A DNA stretch of 64,000 bases from Straminergon stramineum (GCA_963920665.1 OY987273.1:9116501-9180500), one strand, 5' to 3'. Shown: positions 13,180-26,904, counted from the stretch's first letter. Notes: generated by a model from the sequence alone, not told the origin. Translations and numbers: made by a program.

Positions 13180-13445
13180 TCGGATAGCGAGATCCAGGGC
13201 GTAGACATCATCGTGCCACCGTCAGGGCGCGGACTCCTTCAGGTAGGGCGCGGACTTCAGCGTGAGCGTCAGGGTACAGACTCCTTCAGGTAGGGTGCGG
13301 ACTTCAGCATGAGCATTAGGGCGAGGACTCATTCAAGTAGGGTGCGGACTTCAGCATGAGCATCAGGGCGAGGACTCGTTCAAGCAGGGTGCGGACTTCA
13401 GCGTAAGCGTCAGGGCGTGGACTCATGCAGTCAGGGCACGGACGG
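13180..13445 (+). repeat. GGCGCGGAC cluster, left end
   Basis: Several copies of a short motif close to CAGGGCGCGGACTCCTTCAG stand in direct orientation at 15-40-bp spacing. They are strikingly GC-rich against AT-rich surroundings. The same core recurs at 17640-17830, 18030-18200, 21030-21200, 21410-21570 and 26335-26640, and in the opposite orientation at 30085-30160. hAT elements commonly have subterminal repeats bound by transposase; that role here is inference. Confidence 0.6.
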
Positions 13446-13877
13446 GAAATGGTGGATTTTACTTATGTGTTCTCCAATATATGTATATATATAAAAATTT
13501 ATTTTTTGAACAAATGGAAGACCCTAGTGCATTAAAAAGAACTAGTAATTGCAATATATTTTACATGATTGCACTCACCAATGTTTCCAACATGCCCGTC
13601 AAACACAAAAATACAGAAAAGAAATATTAGTAGGCTGCAATGTTTGTGATAACCAAAATTGTTTATAAAATTCATGCATTGCAAAGTACAATAACAATAC
13701 AATGAATCTATACTTCCAAAATACGCTCACTTTCTCATAGGTTATCTAAGACATTCCTTTGGCTTCTCGTCCATCTTTCTTCCAATTGCTACAATTCTCT
13801 TCAACTCTTAAAGACCTGAGATCTACCATCGATGCAACTCAATAACCTCAATTATTCAAACGACTCGACCTACGAAC

Positions 13878-16800
13878 TTATTGGGCACTTGGATCTGTTG
13901 CATTAGCATCTTGAACAACAACATCATCATCCTCTGGTGCCTCATCATTCGCATCTTCATTGTTGTCATATTCATCTTCTGCTTCACCATTGTCTGTGGT
14001 CCAATGTCCCTCAACTTCCAAGTTTTCATTTTGAAGTTCTATTGTAGTTTGACCTTGACTACATTTGCGCTTGAACCTCTTATGTCGTTGTGCGTTGGGG
14101 TCTTCTGCATCAGAATTTATAGTGGGCCCATCTGGAATTGTTGGAACAACAAATGCCGAGGTTGACCCACTAGGTCCTGGTACATATGTACTTAGGAATA
14201 GTTCTATCACCCTATTTGGATCTCTTGCCCCAATTCCAAGGAGTACATGATTAGTAGGCCTTGATGATGATGCTTCTCCAATATGTTGACCTTCTCTTCG
14301 TCCACGGTCTCTACTTCCTCCACAGCCTCCAGCCCTTCCATGGCCTTTCGTCTGTCCATGGCCTTGTTGATATTGACCTAGTTCATGATGAACGGGGGGC
14401 CGAGGGGCCATAGGTGGTCTACCACCAATAGTACCACGTGAAACGCTTTGCAGAGTCAAATCAACATTCCCCAGAGAGCCTAACCCTGCTGGAGAAGGTC
14501 TTCGGATGGCATTGGAATTTGTTACTGAAGATGGGTCTATGGAATGTGGCATTTGTATACCTTGGTCAGAAATAGTAGGATGGCCCTCAATTGGAGCGGG
14601 TACATGAGCAAGGTCTTCTGGTGGTTCTACAAATGCAAAAACATCATTAGGGTCCACATGCTCTGGATCAAAAGGCCTTCTCACATTACCAGCCGATTGG
14701 TTTCTTGCAATAGGGCATGCCACTCTTGCATTTCTAACATTTATTTCATGATGTCCTTGAATAGCTCTAATGTTTCGAGTTGATGGCCCCTCATGTAGGC
14801 CCTATATTGCCATCTCGATTGTGAGAAGATCCTCCACAATTTGGATTTGCATTCCTCCCCCTGTTTACGTCGCCATCTTCATTTCCACTGCCATTTCCAT
14901 TTCCGCCACCATTTCCTAGAGGGAGGTTGTCATCATCCTCGTTGTTGTTATGGGAAATACCATCATCAATGTTATCGTCATTTGGATTGTCGGTCTCTAA
15001 AGAAGACCACAAAGCGGGGATTTCAACGATCCCTTCATTTTGAGGAAGTGGATGTGAAGGACTACGACATGGATTGTGTGGAATGGGTGGCCCCCAAGGA
15101 CCCCAACGACCATTAAGGAGTTCCTCCTCTCCATCGTCAGCATCTCCATAGTAGTTCCTTGCTTCCTCGAGGTGATCAGCTCCTCGCCTCCAAAGATCTG
15201 GGTTTGCCGGATACTCTTGAGGTACTACGTAGGCTTCTCCATCAACCTCTTCTTCTTCTTTTGCTTGTATTGTGTCGAATTCTCGATTGCGTTCATTCGC
15301 CGGGAGCAGACCAAGGGCATCTCGATCGGAATCCTCCGAGTACATATTTGCATCATACCAACGAACTGGATCGGCTCCTGGTCGTTGCTAAAGTACACGG
15401 CTATTGGTATAAATATATACCAATGACTTTGCCTTTTCAGGGGCTAATCGATTTCGGACCTTATTGTGAACAAAGGAATACATACTCCAATTCCTTTCAT
15501 AAGAGCTGGCAGAACACATGAGGGATAAAAGATGCACGGCAATTTTTGAAAGAGCCCGATCTCCAATCCTATGCCACCATTGGTGGGGAAGCATTTGTGT
15601 CACACGGATGTTGGATGTCATAGTTGGACTGTACGATCTACTACCCTCCTCAAATTCTATTAATTCCGCCAATACATCATCGAAATTCACACCCACTAAA
15701 TCTGCCATCTTGCGGATGACTCTATACAATGCACGTAGGGCAGTTCCATCTACCCTGAGCGCCACATTATCCAAGAGATATGTATTCAAAAGGGCCGCAA
15801 CGTAGTGTGTATCTTCAAAAACCATGTTCCATCTTTCATTGAAAGATGCTTCCAAAATGATTGCTATGTCATCACGTAAGCTGAAAGGTGGTTCTCTTAA
15901 AGAATACACGTGTCCTCGCAAATTGTGCATTACGAGCCACGCCCGATCCATGGCTGGTTCTCGTCCATCAAACACACGCAAAGCCTTCAATACGTCTTCA
16001 GTCATGTACACGTAATTCACACATCGTTGCCAGAAAGCCACATCTTGAATGGTTCTTCTGACATTACGTGAAGCGGTGGCTACTTGAGGTCCATTTTGTT
16101 CGTTCCGTAGGGTATCAAAGTAATTTAGAACACGCGGGTGGTTATTTAACCGCTCCAAGACTCTTTGGAGTTTCACCAATCGCTGCAACATGAGGAAATT
16201 ACAAGCGAAGCGGGTTTCGCTAGGCACTACGAGTTGTAGATTCGGACTCAACTCACAGAAAACCAACATGGTTGTATGATGGTTTCGAATGTATTGGCAC
16301 AATCTTTTTGCCCTGCCAATTAAATCCGAAAATTCTTGGATTTTGGCCCAATCTTCCAACATGAGATCTAGTGCATGTGCCATGTAGCCTTGCGCAAAAA
16401 TGTGCGGATATGTTCGAGTGATGTCTTACAATGCCCCAAGCATGTTTGCTACATTATCTGTGCACACTTGTGTCACATATTTGGAATCCACCTTCTCAAT
16501 GTACACTTTCATTTGGTTCGCTATGTAGTGCATGGTTTTCTTTTGCGAGGTAGTATCAATTGACCCCAAAAATACATCACCTGTAGGGCATGACATCATC
16601 ACATTCATGAGGGGCCTCCAATTGACATCATCCCAACCATCGGTGCATATCGAGCCCCCATAGTCCTTGATAGCAAATCCAACCTTCTCTTGAATCTGCT
16701 TCTCAATTTGCAACCTCCTCGGTTCAATTAAATTAGTCCTGAATTGATGGTAAGAAGGTGGACTATATTCAAACCTTGCCTGCGAGGTTGCCTTCACAGC

Positions 16801-17370
16801 CTCAATGAAGGTTGGATGCCTTGCCACATTAAATGGCACATTCGCTTCATAGAAAAAACTTGCCTACTTCTCATCCAACTCCTTCTTCTTTGCAATGTTG
16901 AATGCGTCCGCCATGCACTGCTGACGTAGTGATCTAGATCTCGTAGAATTTGATCTAGCAAGACTATATGACGTTTGTAGAATATCCTTTCCTTCTGAAA
17001 CGTTTGCCCCTTCTTCCACTCTCCCACCATTGATCCCACCTGTCACCTCATTTTCAGTGGCTTCACTTGAACTTGCATGTGTAGTTGCTCTAGATGACGC
17101 ACTTTGAATTGGTTCTCCTTCATACATGTCCCCGACATCCATTCATAGCGGGACAAAACCTATACAATTGGCAAATCTATGTCGCACATGACGAGGCATA
17201 CTTCGACAAATTGACCTCTCCGATTTTGAGCCATATCTGAAATGTGCAAAAGCACACTCACGTTTGTAATTGAAGGTCCCAGCACAGAAAACACAAGTCA
17301 CCTTAATCCCATTCTCCGTAAAGTTCAACCATGGTTCCCATTCCTTGGTCTGCTTCCTTTGACTTGCCAT
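13878..17370 (-). pseudogene. hAT-superfamily transposase, multiply broken
   Basis: The catalytic protein of a hAT cut-and-paste transposon. Starting at ATG 17370 (MASQRKQTKEW) one frame runs to 14791. There is a BED-type zinc finger (C26/C29, His near 43), a DUF659 region from about codon 178 (PFNVARHPTF), a first catalytic Asp context GGSICTDGWDD (about codon 244), a second Asp context VCTDNVANM (about 305), and the C-terminal dimerisation block SSYERNWSMYSFVHNKVRNRL with the catalytic Glu (about 625). In-frame stops are TGA 17143-17145, TAG 16864-16866, TAA 16426-16428 and TAG 15388-15390. Each is followed by clear continuation of the same protein. An acidic Asn/Gly-rich tail reaches 14791. 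After an apparent 1-nt frameshift a further low-complexity Gly/Pro/Asp-rich tail (13878-14770) follows; whether it belongs to the transposase is uncertain. Confidence 0.85.
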
Positions 17371-17824
17371 TGCGTTCAACCGTTCACAAATAATTTCAAC
17401 TGTCTTCCTCCTCCTTTGTATTGAAGTTAAAAAGATTGTAGATATACCGAATAAAGTATCAGTAACAGCAGTTAGCGCTAATCCACTGCTTGAACTGATT
17501 TTGACATCACTGCGGCAGCAAACTAGGGCCATTTGCCACCCAAGTAGACTCACAAAGAGCTCAAAATGAATTGAAGTCCAAGAAATAGAGGCCAGGTGAC
17601 AAATGTGGGGAATGCTCGGTCCTCCTTTTCTTTATATACTTAGGGAATGCAGAGGCGTGGACTTCACCGATGTGCGTGGCAGTAGGGCGCGGACTTCTTC
17701 ATTCCCAAATTGTAAGGCGCGGACGCACACTTTGAGAATTTTTGGAGGATGTTCACAACTCACACTTGAATCCCTAGCATCAGGGCGCGAACAAGAAGGT
17801 AGGGCGCAGACTCCAAGGCGAAAC

Positions 17825-18410
17825 TCCACTACAAAAATGTGGGTGCGCACATGGGGATGCACTAGGCATAGGATCCCTCCTTCCTATTTAATGGTCTTGG
17901 AAGATGGTATCCCCCCTTTTCATGGAAAGAGGGAAACATTAAATGCTATCACACCTTGCTTTAGAGTCCTCATATTCGTGGAGAGACAAGAACGCTTTCT
18001 CTCACAAATGTTTTCGCTGAATGGGCTGTGTTAGGGTGCGAACGCAGGGGGCGGACTCCAGGGCGAACAATTCACAAAGGCAAAAGAACTTGAGAGAGCA
18101 TAGCTGAATCACAGACACCATAGTGTGGACATGAAGTCAGGGCGCGGACTCCAAGGCGTGGACTTGAAGTTAGGGCACGAACTCCAAGGCATAGACGTGC
18201 TCGTCCAGCACAGGAGGCAGGACTTTGAAATGCGCTTGGGCTTGACATCCTTCAATCCTTCCTTTTTTTGGAGTAGGGCAACCATTAATTATAGCCTGAA
18301 CAACTTGTTTTGGATTCCGACAAGACAATGAAAGCAAGATGCCAAATAAAGAGCTCCACTGACTAAGATTTGGAAGAAACTTCATGGAAGAGCATGTCCC
18401 CTTCACTGTG
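17825..18410 (+). repeat. ~590-bp duplicated block, copy 1
   Basis: Very nearly identical (by eye above 95 percent) and in direct orientation to 21195-21790. It includes two GGCGCGGAC-rich patches. Similarity extends, with indels, into the downstream AT-rich repeats (19055-19340 resembles 23115-23440). This is therefore a tandem segmental duplication of about 3.4-4 kb rather than a clean LTR pair. Confidence 0.8.
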
Positions 18411-18429
18411 GTGAAAGATGTTAGTAAAG

Positions 18430-19560
18430 CTCTCCCATCCCAACTCTATGCCATTCATTTGCGTTTGGATCATTTTCTCCTATTTTATTGGCTTCATTCC
18501 TAAAACTCTCACATTCCAACTTATACTAATCTTTTTTCTTTTGGTTGAATCAATCTTTCTTCTATTTTGTTCCTAAAACTCTCCCATCCCAACTCAAAGC
18601 CAAATGTTCATTTTTTGGTCCATCATTCCTTTCCCTATTTTCTTGGATCATTCCTAAAACTCTCCCATTCCAATTCCTAGTTTTTTTTTATTTGTTGAAT
18701 CATCTCCTTTTCTATTTTGTTTTGCTTCATTATTTAGCAAGACTCTTTTCTAGTTTTCTTCCAACTCCATGCTGATCTTTATTTGTTGAATCATTCCCTT
18801 TCCTATTTCATTTTTGCTTATTTCCTAAAGTTCTCCCACCTCAATTCAAAGCCATTAATTTTTTGTTCCATCATTATCTTTCCTTTTTTTTTTGTGTTTG
18901 CTTCATTCCTAAAACCCTTCCATCCCACCTCAATGCCATTCTTTTTTTTTTGGCTTCATGAACTCCTTAAACACTTCCATTTCAACTAAATGCCATTTGT
19001 TTTTTGTTCCACCATTCCCTTTCCTATTTTTTTTGGCTTTGGATTCCTAAACACTTCCATGCCATTTTTGGGGGGTGGATTAATTCCCTTTCCTATTTTA
19101 TTTGCTTGATTAGGAAAGTTGTTCCATCCCAAGTTAAACTAAATGGCATTATTATTCCCTTCCTAGTTTTTTTGGGCTTGATTAGCAAAATTGCTCCATT
19201 CCAACCCAAGCCCCAAGGCCATTGAAATGATTTAATTTTTGTATTCCCTAAACCTTTTCTAATTTTTTTTGGTTTGATTTGCAAGATTATTCTATCCCAA
19301 CTCAATGCCATTTATTTTTTGGTATATCATTTACTTCCTAATTTTTTTGGGCTTCATTTGCAACATTATCCCATGCCATCCCAATGCCCTTTATTTTTTG
19401 TATATCATTCCCTTCCTATTTTTTTTTGGCTTGATTAGCAAAATTGTTCAATCCCACCTCAATGCACTTTATTTTTTGTATATCATTCACTCCCTATTTT
19501 TTTTTGGCTTCATTAGCAAAACTCTTACATTCCAACTCAAGGCCATTTAGTTTTGTGGTA
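18430..19560 (+). repeat. ~76-bp AT-rich tandem array
   Basis: Degenerate head-to-tail units of roughly 76 bp with recurring words CATTCCTAAAACTCT, CCCATCCCAACTCAATGCCA, a T-run, and CATTCCCTTTCCTATTTT. The T-runs make spurious Phe-rich open frames. The array is non-coding. Confidence 0.75.
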
Positions 19561-21000
19561 TCCCAACTCAATGATAAATTATTTTTACAGTATCAAATTG
19601 AAGTCTTTCCATTCTCTTTGCATGTCATATACACAAAATAGGTAAGAAAAAAATTGAGGTTAAAGGCTATCATATGCATTAGAAAATCAACATTGGCAAT
19701 TGACACCTTGCATTAAATCTTTAGGGTCACTCCATCCCAACTCCATTCCAACTCAATGATAAATTTTTTTACAATACATTTCCATTCTCTTCACATGTCA
19801 TAAAAAAATAGATAATAAAAAAAATATGAAGTTAAAGGCCATCACGTGCATTAGAAAATCAAGAATGACAATGGATACTTTGCATTAAATCTTGAGTAGA
19901 AAAATATAACCCATTTGTTTATGGTACATGGGCCAAAAGACTCTTTAATAAAAAGGAAAATAGTCAAAAAAAAATTTCCTATCCATTTAGGTCCCAATTT
20001 TGTATAAAATAGAATTGTAGGGCCTTACATCGGATCCTACCCTTGGATTCCCTACTTGCCTTGAATTCTCTTCCTTGGATTTCTTTCTCCCCATTTTTCT
20101 TTGCTAGAATTATATTTTAGCAAGAAAACAAATTCAAGTATTTGTGTTTGGGATTTAGGCCCTTAGGCTCAAACATTCTAACTTGTAACTAAAGTTTTGA
20201 ATCATACCGAAATTAAATTTACGAAAGTTTGGGTGACCCCATCCCTCGTTAGGGGCATTGAATTTCAAAGCACTTACATTTGAAGTCAATGCCATTTTGG
20301 GGGGTTGGATAACTTAGAAGGGAACCATTTCTAAGAAAATAGCTAGAAGGGATGGTTTTTGAATGGAAGCTCAGATCTTCAATTCTTTTGGATTCACGTG
20401 AAGGGACTAATATTTGAAAATGCTTGGTATAAGGGTTTTTGGAATAATTGATAGAATGAATTTTATTAATGAACCCATAGGTTTTATTTCTTCAAATCCA
20501 TTATTCGTAATAAAGGATTCAATTTGAGGCATATTAACTAAAAGAAATTTATTTCGGAAACGAGAAATTACAAGTTACATTTTCTTCTAAATGTAAAGGG
20601 ATTGTTTGTTTTTGCTCATATCTCTTCATTGTCTAGCCTTTGTGGCTTGGTCTGTTGTGTATTTTTTTTTATGCAATGGTTCTTTCCATTTGTTAAAAAA
20701 AATAAAAAATGTAAAGGGATTCATTTTTTTTCTTACTTGGCACAAGGGACTGTTGCTTAATTGAACGTACAAGTTAAATTGAAGTAGAATGATTGTGAAT
20801 GCCAATCCATGATTACAAATCATTGGTACAAGAAATTGATTTTCACATGAACTTACAAGTTATATTGATTTCAATGCATGAGAAGGGTTCTTTTCTAAAG
20901 GTAATTGCTACATCTATTTGTTATTTAATTCAACCCTAAGCCATTAACTCAAACCCTAAACCCTGCACTCTTGAAACCCTTGGCCACAATAATTCAAGAA
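19561..21000. other. AT-rich spacer between duplicated blocks
   Basis: No gene is visible. A short direct repeat occurs (19660-19710 resembles 19830-19890, around the words AAGGC-ATCA-TGCATTAGAAAATCAA). One telomere-like CCCTAAACCCT word lies near 20950, too short to interpret. Confidence 0.4.
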
Positions 21001-21194
21001 GTTGGAGGGTGGAACTTCATTGTGTTGGCACTACTCAAGGCGTGGACGTCATCATAGGGCGGGGACTCCAAGTGAGGGCGAGGACTTGAAATTAGGGCGC
21101 GGACTCCAGGGCGTGGACGTCATCATAGGGCGTGGACTTTAGGGCGCGGACTCCATAACAGGGCGCAGACTCCAAGGCACGGACTCCAAGGTGA

Positions 21195-21790
21195 AACTCC
21201 ACTACAAAAATGTGGGTGCGCACATGGGGATGCACTGGGCATAGGATCCCTCCTTCTTCCTATTTAATGGTCTTGGAAGATGGTGTCCCCCCTTTTCATG
21301 GAAAGAGGGAAACATCAAATGTTGTCACACCTTGCTTTAGAGTCCTCATATTCGTGGAGAGACAAGAACGCTTTCTCTCACAAATGTTTTTGCTGAATGG
21401 GCTGTGTTAGGGCGTGAAGGCAGGGGATGGACCCCAGGGCGAACAATTCACAAAGGCAGAAGAACTTGAGAGAGCGTAGCTGAATCACAGACTCCATAGT
21501 GTGGACATGAAGTCAGGGCGCGGACTCCAGGGCGTGGACTTGAAGTTAGGGCACGAACTCCAAGGCATAGACGTGCTCGTCCAGCACAGGAGGCAGGACT
21601 TTGAAATGCGCTTGGGCTTGACATCCTTCAATCCTTCCTTTTTTTGGAGCAGGGCAACCATTAATTATAGCCTGAACAACTTGTTTTGGATTCCGACAAG
21701 ACAATGAAAGCAAGATGCCAAATAAAGAGCTCCACTGACTAAGATTTGGAAGAAACTTCATGGAAAAGCATGTCCCCTTCGTCGTGGTGG
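21195..21790 (+). repeat. ~590-bp duplicated block, copy 2
   Basis: Second copy of the block at 17825-18410. GGCGCGGAC-type motifs lie just before it (21030-21200) and within it (21410-21570). Divergence from copy 1 begins after the word CATGTCCCCTTC. Confidence 0.8.
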
Positions 21791-22019
21791 AAAATGTTTT
21801 TCCTTCTTGTAACACTTCAAACTACTTTGAACCAACAAATAGTTTAGGGTGTAAAAAAAAGACTCTAAATTCTAAAGTGTTTAGGACACTTTGAGGAAAT
21901 ATTTAGGAAATGTTTTGGAAATGTAGTGTACTAGATAAAAGGGTAAAACCGCATTTTGTTTAAAATGAAAGAAATAGTAGGGAGTTAAAAAAAAATTCTA
22001 GGCCTTCAATATGTCACTT

Positions 22020-23640
22020 GAATTTTTAATTCCATCATTCCCTTTCCTATCTTGGGGGGGTTCATTCCTAAAACTCTTCCATCCCACCTCAATGCCATTA
22101 ATTTTTTTGTAAATCATTCAATTTTCTTTTTGGCTTCATGAACTCTTTAAACACTTCCATTTCAACTACTTGCCCTCTATTTTTTGTTCCATCATTTTTT
22201 TCTTCATTAATTCCTAAAACCCTTTAATTTGAACTCCATGCCAATATTTATTCATCCAACTCACTTCCTTTCCTATTTTCTTTTGCTTTCCTATTTTTTT
22301 TCTTCATTAATTCCTAAAACTCTTTTATTCCAATTCCATGCTAATATTTATTTATTGCGTCATTTCCTTTCCTATTTTTTTTGCTTTCCATTTTTTTTCC
22401 TTCATTTATTCCTAAAACTCTTTTATTCCAACTTTAAGCAAGCTTTTTTTTGTTCCATCATTCCCTTTCCTATTTTTTTTACTCATTAGCAAAATTCTTC
22501 CATCCCAACTCAATAATAAATGTTTTTTATGGTACCAAATTGGAGTCTTTCCATTCACTTCCCATTTCTCATATGAAAAAATAGATAATCAAAAATAAGA
22601 TTTTTTTGATATCTCTTTCGCATTTGTTTGCTTTTATTAACATTTAAAATGCACTTACATTCCAATGGATTGACATTTCTTTCCCTTCCCTAGTTTTCAT
22701 CATTGATTGGAAATGAATCCTACTCCAATTCAATGACATTTAATTTCATTCCCTAAATGTTTTTATCATTAAATCCTATTCCAATTCAATGACATTACAT
22801 TTCTTCACCTAATTTTTTTTATCATTGAATATTTGAATCCTATTTCAACTCAATGACATTTCATTTCCTTACCTAAATTTTATCCCCATTGAATCCTAAT
22901 CCAATTCAATGACATTTCATTTTTCTCACTAACTTTTTTATTTATTAAATCCTATTCTAACTCAAAGACATTTTACTTCCTTCCCTAATTTAAAGTTTTC
23001 AATTTTATCTTATGGTCATTTTTTGGTAACCATTTTATTGGATATGTACCTATTTCCATCCCAATTTAATGATTCCCATTTACCTTTCCCAATTTTTGGT
23101 GCTTCGGATAACAATACACTTCCATGCCATTTTTTTGGTAGGATTCATTCCCTTTCTGATTTTTTTTGCTTGATTAGCAAAATTGTTTCATCCCAAGTTA
23201 TACAAGAACTAAATGGCATTATTATTCTCTTCCTAAATTTTTTCCAACTCAATGCCATTTTTTTTTCATTGATCATTCCCTTCCTAATTTTTTTGTGCTT
23301 GATTAGCAAATTGCTCCATCTCAACCCAAGTGCATTTAATTTTTGTATTCCCTAAACCCATTCTAATTTTTTGGGGTTTGATTTGCAAGATCATTCTATC
23401 CCAACTCAATGCCATTTATTTTTTGGTATATCATTCTTTCCCTATTTTTTGCTTTTCTCCATCATTCCTTTGCCTATTTTAGTATTTTGCAATTAAATAT
23501 GTATCTATTACCATCCTATTTTTTTTTGGGTTCCATCATTCCTTATTTCCTTTGCATTAACGACATTTCAAAAGTGTTTTTTTCCTATTAAATGACATTT
23601 ATGGTCCTTCCCTAATTTTATTCATTGATTGGAAATTGGG
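22020..23640 (+). repeat. AT-rich tandem arrays, second block
   Basis: The same ~76-bp family as at 18430-19560, interrupted at about 22640-23000 by a different array. That inner array has 60-70-bp units based on TCCAATTCAATGACATTTCATTTC. The stretch 23640-23900 downstream is AT-rich and featureless. Confidence 0.7.
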
Positions 23641-23903
23641 AATGAATTTTACTCCATTTCAATGACATTTCATTTCATGGTATAAATAATTTTAATATGT
23701 ATGAAGTCGACAAGTCATTTCAAATGAGTATGTGCAAACAATAAACGAAGTCAATTTGGGCAAAACCATTCAAAACAAAATCATATATATTTCATATGCA
23801 TAGTGTAATATAAAGTAGGAAAGTATATAAGCCTATATAATGCTAGGAAAGTAAGTCTTCTAAGAAAACCTAAGCTCACTAGCTAAAACATTCTAAACTA
23901 TAC

Positions 23904-26201
23904 CTAGTCAATGTTCATTGGACTACTTGCACTACCACTTGGTCCAACCTCATTGTCATGTGTCCCGACATGGACTGGAAGGTCTTCATCTGAGCCCAAA
24001 TGAAGTCTACGAACTGTGGATCGAGTTCTCCTTCCTGGTCCGTCTTCCTCTAATATAGCCCTCAATATTTGTGATTGTTTGAGGCTCTCAAGACATTGGA
24101 GAGTTCCCGGGCTATGCTGTTCCAACAAATAGTCCATCCCTTCATTTTAAAAGGTTTCTCGCCACTTTGACTCCAGTAGTTGTGCAAGTTCAACAGGGTT
24201 TGGCATGCCAATGTCTTCCTGCATCTGCATCCCATTGTCGTTAGTAATGCGAACTCCATCAATGCCCCATAACCATCCACGAGGATGAGGTCCAAGTTAG
24301 AAGTATTGTCCAGCTTCGTTCCAATGCCCATTGAAGCACTGGAAGAAGAAATTCTGTCTTCCTTGGTTGAAGTTGTCCTTTAGTGGAACCAAGTGGTGGT
24401 ACACCTCCACAATTTGAGCTGGATCTCTTTCCCAACCCCATTCAGTACAAAGGTTTTGTTTGTCCAACGAATGGATGTTCAATTTCCAGCTCCACACCAA
24501 GTCTATTCCTCACTTTTGAGAATGATCAGGGGCATTTTCAGCATTGAATTTCCAATGCGGTGGCATGTAGGGAACTAATCCAAACAACTCATACAAGCGC
24601 TCATGGAAAGGAGCCTTGCACAATGAACAACGTCGGCGAATAATCATCAAGCTAATTAGGCAGAATGGGTGGTACAAATGTTCGCACGTGCCTAGGTGCA
24701 TTCCACCTTCCGAGCCAAATGGATTAAGACAAATGGGACATGTAGTTCCATAATGCACGAAGGTTGAAGGATTTGGCTACAGTAGTAATGGATTGCCTTG
24801 ATGGTCGATGGCAGAGCCAATTGCATTCTTGAAATCCCAAGCATGTTTGGACCAATCGATGGTTGTTGGTCCACCACCAATGTTGATGGTCGCCATTTCA
24901 TCCATGTTGAAAAGATCATCCACTAGGGCCCACGATGTCAAACCAAAAACCCTCTCTTGATTGTGTGCGTCGTAATTGTTGTCAATTTTTTTGAATTCTT
25001 CCACCATTTGCCTAGTTCTGTCAATACTAAAGATGCATGCCATCTTCCATTGGTAATACTGCTCCATCAACGCATGCAATTGATTTTTCAATCTCAAATT
25101 GTTTGCAAGCGCGTCCATCAGTTGGGTGCTTTGGTCAACTGGTACTGCTGCAACTGCATTCGTAGGTAATTCTCCAAAAAACAATGAATCTTCTTGAGTA
25201 CCCATTGTTGCACCAACTTCTGCATGTTCCAATGGAATTTGAGAATTATTTGAAGGCCCTTGCGCTTCCCCTCGTGGATCCTGACCAGCATTGGTCAATG
25301 TTGCTACCTCAAGAGCATGTCGAAGTACCTCCATCTCAAGTTGTTGTTGATTGATGATGTTGTCCTTCTCTTTGATTTCTTCCATCAATTTGTTAACATC
25401 ATCATACAAAGAATGCAATTCCGCATTCTTGTCATTCACTTCAGTCAACAAACTCTGAATTCGGTTTGCAGCAGCTATAACATCGACAATTCCTATTGTT
25501 GGTTCGTTAGTAGGTGGCACCTATTCCTCTACAACATTTTTTGGTAAAACCTCATCAGTTGCACGCGCAGCCCTCCTCTTTTTAGCACGTTGTTGTTGTG
25601 TTCTATGGCTGACTACAATTGGCACATGAGATCCATTGGAGTCGTTGTCCGTAGATGAGTCCGAAGTGTCATAATTTGGTGGTGCGTGAACCTGTGTAGT
25701 TTTTTTCGATAGACCACCTTCCGGGTATCTTTTTACCCCCCTTGGAATGAATCCATTCTCTGGGGTAGGAATTTTGACATTTTCCCCCATTGTCTTCAAA
25801 GTTGACTAATCCACTCTCTTGTTCAACTTCACCTCCGCATGGACCTCTTGTGCAATGAAAAGATGCACTTCATTGCATGTGACGTTCGGGACATCATACA
25901 ACACTTGGAACACCTCAATGCATCAATTCGTGAACTCATTGTCAAGGCAATGTTTCAAATTTGCCTTGTGGAAGCGTCTATGAAAGTTATGTCGCTCTTT
26001 TGAGAAGACCTTGTCAATGTGGCACCACTCGATGTAATTGGTGCAATCATCATAAGTCCATGGGTCAGGCACGTCCTCCCACCCCTTAAATGCAAGCTTG
26101 GTAGGGTTACGTAGAACATGTAGTCGCTTACGATGTTTGGTTCCTGCTTGCAATCGGGTCTTGTCTCGTTCCTCCTTGGTCATTCTTGGTGGTATAGCCA
26201 T
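23904..26201 (-). pseudogene. RING-H2 / coiled-coil protein, broken
   Basis: One reading frame of about 766 codons starts at ATG 26201 (MAIPPRMTKEERDK) and ends at TAG 23904-23906. In order: a basic N-terminal domain with WEDVPDPWTYDDC and EWCHIDKVF; a charged linker with a KKRR patch; a coiled coil at about 25300-25460; a helical region; then a RING-H2 finger at 24618-24740. The finger has all eight ligands at C-x2-C-x14-C-x-H-x2-H-x2-C-x10-C-x2-C spacing. A C-terminal region of unknown type follows. RING-H2 fingers usually mark ubiquitin E3 ligases; that role here is inference. In-frame stops lie at 25923 (TGA), 25806 (TAG), 25521 (TAG), 24777 (TAG), 24510 (TGA), 24297 (TAA) and 24147 (TAA), with the protein continuing after each. 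It is divergent from the kinase-like gene 700 bp away. Confidence 0.65.
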
Positions 26202-26334
26202 TTTTGCAGAAAAATTTGAAAACCTCCAACGTGGCAATCAAGTAGACCCTGCACAACGCTCACAACCAGCTTAACAAAGAGGTGGAAGGCTGAGAGTATG
26301 CAGGGCGGGCACAAATGGGGCGGAAACAACTTTA

Positions 26335-26640
26335 TATAGTTGGAACTGGGGGATGCCAGGGCGCAGATGCCATCGCTGGGGGCGCGGATGCCATCGTAGG
26401 GGGCGCAGACGCCATTGCTGGGGGCATGGACACCATTGCTAGGGCGCGGACGCCATCGTTGGGGGCGCAGATGCCATCGCTAGGGCACGGACGCCATCTC
26501 CGGGGGCGCAAACGCCATCGCCGGGGCACGGACACCATCTCTGGAGGCGTGGACGCCATTGGCAGGGCGCAAACGCCATCGTAGTTGGGGCGCGAACGGC
26601 TATCGATGACTGTAGGGCGTGGACCTGTGGGAGCGGGGTG
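26335..26640 (+). repeat. GGCGCGGACGCCATCG minisatellite
   Basis: About 14 degenerate units of roughly 15-21 bp (GGCGCGGACGCCATCGCTGGG type) sit in the intergenic space between the two divergent pseudogenes. Translations give Ala/Pro/Asp low-complexity sequence on both strands, so these are not genes. The position suggests a shared promoter or regulatory region, but no specific promoter element can be asserted. Confidence 0.7.
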
Positions 26641-26904
26641 GGAACGCCACTTGCAGGGGCGGGAATGCTAGGGGACAAGGGGTGGATGTGAGCGGGGGGA
26701 CGATATAAAGCGAGTCCCTGCCCTCATTTCTTTGCCCAGTCCGCGCCCTATGCCTCACACACTAGTTCGTCCCCGCGGCCTATGTGAGTGAGTTTGGTGG
26801 GTGGTTGGCTTGGCCCGCATATGTGACCTGTTTTTTTTTAATTTTTTTTAACTTTCGTGCTTTTGGATTGATACGGAGGCCCAGCGTACCAAATTTTTTT
26901 CATT

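Noticed and set aside
17825..21790. LTR retrotransposon with 590-bp LTRs
   Set aside because: Similarity continues past the second block into matching AT-rich repeats, there are no TG...CA ends or coding core, and a tandem segmental duplication fits better.
26315..26678. Ala/Pro-rich small proteins
   Set aside because: Low-complexity translations of the GGCGCGGACGCCATCG minisatellite on both strands.
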